The notes beneath the pieces were generated by a model. The model did no database searches and was not told where the DNA came from. It saw only the letters and a list, made by a program, of their open reading frames with translations. Shown piece by piece: positions 59,228 to 64,000 of a DNA stretch of 64,000 bases (within the stretch, counting starts at the first letter, position 1; every line of letters starts with the position of its first letter). The stretch is from Salinivibrio sp. ES.052 (lineage in GTDB: Bacteria > Pseudomonadota > Gammaproteobacteria > Enterobacterales > Vibrionaceae). Position numbers and translations under genes: made by a program. Location of the stretch: NCBI RefSeq assembly GCF_900141775.1, contig NZ_FSRI01000003.1, forward strand, positions 62,001 through 126,000, in the 5' to 3' direction.

Positions 59228-59767
59228 TTACGCCGTGGCTTGTTGGGTGTTCTCACGCTGCTGAGCAATCATTTCGAGCAACATGGTTTCACGTACCAGC
59301 GATTGTCCTGCTTTGTCACTGTTTGCCATCACCGCTTTGTTGTGCGCGATCGCGTGAGACAGATTCACCCATACAGGCCGCATGCCGTTATGGATCTCGT
59401 AGTGTTCGAACGTGGGGGTGCCGAGTTCTCGATCGACTTGGCAGTAGAAGCAGTAAGAAAACATGTGCATCACATCGGCGCCGTCACGATACCAAGGGCG
59501 GTATTCTTCAAAGCAGCCAAACGGGCGAATATCACGAATATGTTGTGCACCCGTTTCTTCTTGTAGCTCGCGGATCATCCCCTGCTCTGCGGTTTCACCC
59601 TCGTCAATACCGCCACCGGGTAACGAATAATCATCATAGCGTGCGGTGTACATCAAAAGGATCTCATCCCCTTGCAGCGCAATCGCGCGGGCCGCATGGC
59701 GTGTGATAATGGTTTTGTTGTCGAGCGGTAACACGCGCTCATCGGTATGTTTGGCAATGATTTGCAT
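59228..59767 (-). CDS. NUDIX hydrolase
   Basis: A 179-residue NUDIX protein. The full Nudix box is visible (GGGIDEGETAEQGMIRELQE followed by ETGA), so Mg-dependent pyrophosphohydrolase activity is expected; the substrate is not predictable. I start at ATG 59767 (MQIIAKHTDE), which fits the family; the frame also reaches ATG 59806. Two residues before the box, SLPGGG is conserved. Confidence 0.92.
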   Translation of the reverse strand: MQIIAKHTDERVLPLDNKTIITRHAARAIALQGDEILLMYTARYDDYSLPGGGIDEGETAEQGMIRELQEETGAQHIRDIRPFGCFEEYRPWYRDGADVMHMFSYCFYCQVDRELGTPTFEHYEIHNGMRPVWVNLSHAIAHNKAVMANSDKAGQSLVRETMLLEMIAQQRENTQQATA

Positions 59768-60036
59768 CGGTCGCTCAAGTAACAGAAAAACGAAGCGAGG
59801 AATCATAGCATACGAGTCTAGAAAATCTCAGATCTCCGCGAACGCCTAAACTACGACAAAAAGTCATTCTAGCGCTTATTACGGCTATTTACTTAAGCCC
59901 GAGAGAAGAGTCCACACCATGCACCACGGGAAAATAAAGGCTTAACGCTTCGAAATCAATGCAATTTATATTTACAGTTAAGTAAACTACGTGATATCAA
60001 ATCAATCATTGGTCGTTGATGTAAAGGGCCGTAATT

Positions 60037-61185
60037 TTGCAAAGAATTAGTATCCAGCAACTGACGCTTGGAATGTACGTTGAGCAAATCGAAACAGAAC
60101 ACTCACGCACTCGGATGGCGAAACCTGGTTACGTCCGCCGACCCGAGACAATCCAGAAGCTTCGTCAAAACGGCATTAAATACGTATGGATAGATGCTGA
60201 CCAACTTCTAAGCGCTGAGGAAATACACTATAAAGGCCCTTTAAATAAAGGGAAATATGCATCAACAGGCGCAGACATCGACCAGGCCCGCACACTGATT
60301 GACACCTCTAAGCAACAACTTAGCCGTCTGCTTAATGATATCTACGACAACAAGCCAATTGATGTTTCTCCCATCGAGGATCTGGCGGGTGGAATTGTAG
60401 ATAACATATTTAAACGGCAACATGCCGTGGCTTGGATCAGTGGTATTCGCGACAAGAGTGCCTACCTGATGGAACACTCACTTAATGTCGCCTTTCTGCT
60501 CGTCAACTTTGGTCGATACCTCGGGTTTGACCATGCCACACTTCAGGAACTCGCGGTGGGTGGGCTTGTCCACGACATTGGCAAAGTATTAGTTGCTGAT
60601 GAAATACTTAATAAACCAGGAAAACTGACAGCAGAAGAGTTTGATCACATGAAACTCCATCAAGTGTTCTCTCAGCCTGTGTTAGATAGCATTCCCGATT
60701 TGTCGCAAATCGCACGTGATGTCAGTTTGATGCATCATGAGAAGCTGGACGGCAACGGTTATCCTAACGGATTACAAGGCGAAGCATTGCACACTATTGG
60801 GAGAATGAGTGGGATTGTCGACATTTATGATGCGCTTACCGCCGATCGCTGCTATAAGCGCGCCATGTCACCCTCGGAGGCTTTTAAAATCATGATGGGC
60901 TTGACGCCGTTTCACCTAGATCCCACGTTATTGCGATCTTTTATTCAATGTATCGGCTTTTACCCTATTGGCTCACTGGTGGAACTTGAGGACGGGCGTG
61001 TTGGCTTAGTTTGGCAAGAAAATCTCGACGATATCACACGTCCCGTGGTGAAGATTTTCTATTCGGTACGCAGCAACCAATTCCGCGAAGTCGAGTATAT
61101 CGATCTTAACAGACGTCATGATATTCGCATTGCTCGCGCCACCAGCGAAATGGCGCTCGATATCCATGTCGATGCATTTCGTTAA
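60037..61185 (+). CDS. HD-GYP domain cyclic-di-GMP phosphodiesterase
   Basis: A 382-residue protein with an N-terminal DUF3391 domain (about 1-120) and an HD-GYP domain. Catalytic residues are visible: His179-Asp180 (LVHDIGK), His233-His234 and the GYP triad at 241-243 (HHEKLDGNGYP). It should degrade c-di-GMP and so favour motility over biofilm. The start is TTG at 60037 with AAAGGG about 8 bases upstream and no ATG nearby that would keep the conserved N-terminus (RISIQQLTLGMYV). Confidence 0.95.
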   Translation: MQRISIQQLTLGMYVEQIETEHSRTRMAKPGYVRRPETIQKLRQNGIKYVWIDADQLLSAEEIHYKGPLNKGKYASTGADIDQARTLIDTSKQQLSRLLNDIYDNKPIDVSPIEDLAGGIVDNIFKRQHAVAWISGIRDKSAYLMEHSLNVAFLLVNFGRYLGFDHATLQELAVGGLVHDIGKVLVADEILNKPGKLTAEEFDHMKLHQVFSQPVLDSIPDLSQIARDVSLMHHEKLDGNGYPNGLQGEALHTIGRMSGIVDIYDALTADRCYKRAMSPSEAFKIMMGLTPFHLDPTLLRSFIQCIGFYPIGSLVELEDGRVGLVWQENLDDITRPVVKIFYSVRSNQFREVEYIDLNRRHDIRIARATSEMALDIHVDAFR

Positions 61186-61285
61186 TCCTGTGACGTCACG
61201 AGGGCTTTTGCGTATACTGCCCGCCCTCGGTAACCATGTTTTGCTAAACACTGTAGCCTTTGCCAAATAAGATAGAGAGAAAAAG

Positions 61286-61717
61286 ATGAGAGTATGCGCG
61301 GTTGATTTAAAAGCCAACGAAGCCAACCTGGTACTGCTAGATAGTAATGACGGCCTATTTTCGGTGCCTGATTGTCGAGCGAAAAAAATCAGTGTGTCAT
61401 CACCAGAATCGCAAGAGAGTATTCAACATTTCCACCGTACTATGAGCAAACTCATCGAAGATTATCAGGTGGAAAAAATTGTGATCCGCGAGCGCCCAAC
61501 CAAAGGCAAATTTGCCGGTAGCAGTGCCGGGTTCAAGCTAGAAGCCGCGTTGCAACTGATTGAGGGCATTGACGCCGAAGTACTGCCAAGTAGCGTGATG
61601 AAGCAAACCCTAAAACGTCATCCGGTTGATGTGAACTTAAAAGAGCTCGGCCTCAAACAGTTCCAAGAACAAGCGTTTTTAACCGCTTGCGCCTATTGTA
61701 ATCAACACACCAACTAG
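61286..61717 (+). CDS. DUF3010 family protein
   Basis: A 143-residue protein with MRVCAVDLKANEANLVLL at its start, a pattern like RuvC/RNase H-fold nucleases, and IVIRERPTKGKFAGSSAGFK in the middle. DUF3010 is widespread in Vibrio and Shewanella, with function unproven. A good -10 (TATACT) lies at 61213 and an inverted repeat CGAGGGC/GCCCTCG surrounds it (61199-61229). Ogt follows 26 bp later on the same strand. Confidence 0.9.
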   Translation: MRVCAVDLKANEANLVLLDSNDGLFSVPDCRAKKISVSSPESQESIQHFHRTMSKLIEDYQVEKIVIRERPTKGKFAGSSAGFKLEAALQLIEGIDAEVLPSSVMKQTLKRHPVDVNLKELGLKQFQEQAFLTACAYCNQHTN

Positions 61718-61743
61718 TGAAGTGACAGCCACAAGGATGTGTT

Positions 61744-62268
61744 ATGACCCAAATCACTTATGCATCACCGCTCGGTGAGTTAACGTTAACCGCAAACAGC
61801 GACGGACTCACTGGGCTGTATTTACCCAAGCGCGCGCCACAGCCGGTCAATACATCATGCCACTCAGCCCAACGCATTCTGGATGATGCATGTCGCCAGC
61901 TGGATGGTTACTTCAATGGCTCGCGCCAGCAGTTCTCTTTGCCCCTCTCCCCGCAAGGCACGGCGTTTCAGCAACAGGTGTGGCAAGCGCTGCAAGACAT
62001 TCCGTATGGGCAAACCGCCAGTTATCAAACCATCTCTAACACCATTGGTAACCCTAAAGCGAACCAAGCCGTTGGGGGCGCAAATGGTAAAAACCCCATT
62101 TCAATTATCATCCCCTGCCATCGTATTATCGGGCGCAATGGGCAATTGGTAGGCTACGGGGGCGGTCTTGCGGCCAAACAAGCCTTGTTGATGTGGGAAG
62201 CAACCGGCGAATGGCCAACCACGCTCCCCAGCCCGCAAAGTGGTAAAGAAAAAGCCTTTGTCGCTTAG
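61744..62268 (+). CDS. ogt: Methylated-DNA--protein-cysteine methyltransferase
   Basis: A 174-residue O6-alkylguanine repair protein. The acceptor Cys125 is in IIPCHRIIG, preceded by the DNA-binding helix (AVGGANGKNPISI), as in Ogt/Ada-C. The N-terminal subdomain is short. It removes alkyl groups from guanine in a suicide reaction. The stop directly abuts the stop of the convergent GNAT gene. Confidence 0.95.
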   Translation: MTQITYASPLGELTLTANSDGLTGLYLPKRAPQPVNTSCHSAQRILDDACRQLDGYFNGSRQQFSLPLSPQGTAFQQQVWQALQDIPYGQTASYQTISNTIGNPKANQAVGGANGKNPISIIIPCHRIIGRNGQLVGYGGGLAAKQALLMWEATGEWPTTLPSPQSGKEKAFVA

Positions 62269-62697
62269 CTACGCTGCTAACGCTTTTATCAGTCGCTCTG
62301 GGGTGAGTTTAAAACCGCAGTGCAGGTAAAAGCTTTGCGCATCGGCTTTGTGATAGCTCGGGACCACTTCAATATGATCACACCCTCTTGCCAATAAACA
62401 GGTCTCCGCAGCACTGAGCAACTGGCGGCCGAGGGTCATGTCCCGAAAGTGTTCATCCACCATAATGGTGCTGATGCGCCCGACATGGTTGGATTTATCC
62501 AGTTGTAAGATCACGTTGAATGCCACCACGCCTGCCACCAACCCACAAAGCTCGGCGACTAGCACGTTGGCATCCTCTGCATTAATCAAATCGGTGAGCG
62601 TTTTCTTCATTTGACGCCACGGAAGTGGGTCAGGCTGACAGCGCTCACACAAGGCGCAAATGGCATCGATATCGTGAAGGGTTGCCTGTCGAATCAT
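62269..62697 (-). CDS. GNAT family N-acetyltransferase
   Basis: A 142-residue acetyltransferase. The acetyl-CoA loop appears as RDMTLGRQLL after the strand VGRISTIMVDEHF, and the C-terminal QSFYLHCGFKLTPERL is typical. Substrate unknown. Convergent with ogt, with no space between the stops. Confidence 0.92.
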   Translation of the reverse strand: MIRQATLHDIDAICALCERCQPDPLPWRQMKKTLTDLINAEDANVLVAELCGLVAGVVAFNVILQLDKSNHVGRISTIMVDEHFRDMTLGRQLLSAAETCLLARGCDHIEVVPSYHKADAQSFYLHCGFKLTPERLIKALAA

Positions 62698-62773
62698 GGT
62701 GTCTTCCTTGGTTGCCGAAGATAAGTCTCTAACATTTGCTATGGGCTAGGCCATTGTGTGGCAGCCCAGCCCC

Positions 62774-62805
62774 AAAGCGATAAAGCGATAAAGCGATAAA
62801 GCGAC
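62774..62805. repeat. Four tandem copies of an 8-bp unit
   Basis: AAAGCGAT occurs three times in a row followed by AAAGCGAC. It lies just beyond the pdsO stop codon at 62808, so its copy number would not alter a protein. Confidence 0.9.
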
Positions 62806-62807
62806 GA

Positions 62808-63527
62808 CTACTGTGCCTGTGCCATTTGCCCGCCTTTGACGCGTGAAAGGGTAACGCGACGGTCAAAGAAAAAGCCTTCATTGTCGGCTTGGTCGGCCAA
62901 TGGCTGGCTGTCTCCATACGCAACCGTATCTAGCTGCGCCGGATCGACCCCAACCGAGATCAAGTAGTCATAAACCGCTTGCACACGTTGCTCTGACAGC
63001 GCTTGGTTGTAGGCTTTGCGACCCCGTGGGTCGGCATACCCAGCCAATTGCCATTGCGCATCCGGCATTTGCTGAATAAAGCCTGCTAGCTCATCGAGCT
63101 GAATCATAAAGTGGGGTTCAATGTCGGCCGAGCTGGTTCGAAACTGAATATTCATCGCTAAGTCGATATCCTCGATAGAATGTTGCTCGGAGCGCAAGCG
63201 GGCAAGCTCTAATTGAGCTTCGTTATATTTTTGCGTAACAAGACTCAGCTGCTCATTTTTCGCATTCATGGTTTCAATCGTATCTTGCTGCTCCGTCGCA
63301 AGAGTTTCAAAACTCGCGTTCTGGCCCATCACGGTGCCGATAATCGCCCCCGCGACTGCGCCGACCGGTCCTGCCACTAACGCGCCGGCCACCGCGCCGC
63401 TGCCCATCCCGATCAGTTCTGGTTTTTTGTCTCGCTCAACATGTGTGGCGGCCATCCCTTGTGGGGTTGCCACGACAAACATAGAAACCGCGAATACAGA
63501 GTGTGTGAGTGCTTTTTTGATATCCAT
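62808..63527 (-). CDS. pdsO: Sortase-associated OmpA-like protein PdsO
   Basis: A 239-residue exported protein: signal peptide, a Gly/Ala-rich segment (about 42-68, SGAVAGALVAGPVGAVAGAI), a coiled coil (about 75-115, TEQQDTIETMNAKNEQLSLV) and a C-terminal OmpA-like peptidoglycan-binding domain (about 130-225) with YADPRGRKAYNQALSEQRVQ. The start ATG 63527 has GAGGAC five bases upstream. PdsO accompanies the proteobacterial dedicated sortase system of Vibrio and Shewanella, and the divergent neighbour is a PdsR-like regulator. Confidence 0.88.
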   Translation of the reverse strand: MDIKKALTHSVFAVSMFVVATPQGMAATHVERDKKPELIGMGSGAVAGALVAGPVGAVAGAIIGTVMGQNASFETLATEQQDTIETMNAKNEQLSLVTQKYNEAQLELARLRSEQHSIEDIDLAMNIQFRTSSADIEPHFMIQLDELAGFIQQMPDAQWQLAGYADPRGRKAYNQALSEQRVQAVYDYLISVGVDPAQLDTVAYGDSQPLADQADNEGFFFDRRVTLSRVKGGQMAQAQ

Positions 63528-63732
63528 AATGTCCTCGAAAATATGCTTGTTGTGCCGTGCTGGCGATGAGGACATTAAAACAAGCCGATCAGGCATTTTG
63601 CGGGAGCAAAAATGGCAATGTGGCGATCAATTGTGGCAAAAAAATGGCAATTGCGCGGAATCCGGCAAAAGGGGTTTTCTATGCGCTGAGTTTGGGTATA
63701 GTCACTGCAACACTCGTTACCTATCCCGTACC

Positions 63733-64000
63733 ATGAAGCAGATAGCAATTGTTGAAGATGAAGCCGCCATTCGCGATAACTATGCCGATGTGATTCGTCG
63801 CCAAGGCTATCAGGTCAATACCTACGCCGATCGTCCATCCGCCCAAACCGCTTTTGAGCAACGTCTACCCGATTTAGCCATTATCGACATTGGTCTGGGG
63901 AATGAAATTGACGGCGGCTTTGCGCTATGCCAAGCCCTGCGTGCGATGTCTGCAACAGTGCCGATTATCTTCTTAACCGCTCGGGATAGTGACATTGACA
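63733..64000 (+). CDS. pdsR: Response regulator PdsR, partial
   Basis: The first 89 codons of a response regulator, cut by the right edge. The receiver domain has acidic pocket Glu8-Asp9 (VEDE), phospho-acceptor Asp52 (IIDIGLG) and the Thr of FLTARD. The sequence AIVEDEAAIRDNYADVIRRQ with GLGNEIDGGF matches what I know of the dedicated sortase system response regulator. The gene is divergent from pdsO; the sensor kinase and sortase should lie just to the right. Confidence 0.85.
   Translation, partial: MKQIAIVEDEAAIRDNYADVIRRQGYQVNTYADRPSAQTAFEQRLPDLAIIDIGLGNEIDGGFALCQALRAMSATVPIIFLTARDSDID

Overview
The window looks like a chromosomal segment from a Vibrionaceae gammaproteobacterium (Vibrio, Salinivibrio or a close relative; the genus is inferred, not proven). 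The evidence is a type VI secretion (T6SS) cluster in the gene order I know from Vibrio cholerae vipA-vasL, a VipA N-terminus that matches my recollection of the V. cholerae protein almost residue for residue, a vibrio-type maltose/glycogen locus, and a PdsO/PdsR sortase-system pair at the right edge. No rRNA, tRNA or CRISPR array was seen.

Region 1 (1-20128, all minus strand): a complete T6SS core operon, read from right to left: vipA/tssB, vipB/tssC, tssE, tssF, tssG, fha, tssJ, tssK, tssL, clpV, vasH, vasI, tssA-like vasJ, tssM and a partial vasL cut by the left edge. Spacing is tight, with several stop/start overlaps. No hcp, vgrG, PAAR or effector gene is inside the window.

Region 2 (about 20.7-47.5 kb): one contiguous maltodextrin/glycogen locus: a chemoreceptor gene, malM-lamB, a GlgX-type debranching enzyme, malEFG, malK, glgB, malQ, malP, the activator malT and a lipoprotein pullulanase. 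Repeated GGAGGA/GGATGA hexamers, which match the core of the MalT box, stand upstream of the chemoreceptor, lamB/glgX, malE/malK and malP. In front of the chemoreceptor, lamB, malE, malK and malP the box centre lies exactly 28 bp from a plausible -10 hexamer, i.e. near -37.5. malT itself has a good CRP site. The locus reads as one regulon covering sensing, outer-membrane entry, ABC uptake, phosphorolysis, transglycosylation, debranching and branching. A complete IS3-family element with a CCC target duplication sits between glgX and its terminator.

Region 3 (47.6-56.5 kb): a DUF368 membrane protein; a three-gene copper-delivery unit (unknown membrane protein, SCO, PCuAC); an Lpp-like lipoprotein facing an L,D-transpeptidase; a small predicted outer-membrane protein; an unknown gene convergent with an SgrR-like regulator; another unknown gene; and a LysE-type exporter.

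Region 4 (56.9-58.8 kb): a MarR-type regulator divergent from a small membrane/cytochrome set (four-helix membrane protein, amber-interrupted cytochrome c, cytochrome b561). Two palindromic operators lie between the divergent genes.

Region 5 (59-64 kb): DUF3820, a NUDIX hydrolase, an HD-GYP phosphodiesterase, DUF3010, an Ogt-type methyltransferase, a GNAT acetyltransferase, PdsO and the start of PdsR. The most notable proposal is that the chemoreceptor gene at 20915 belongs to the MalT regulon.
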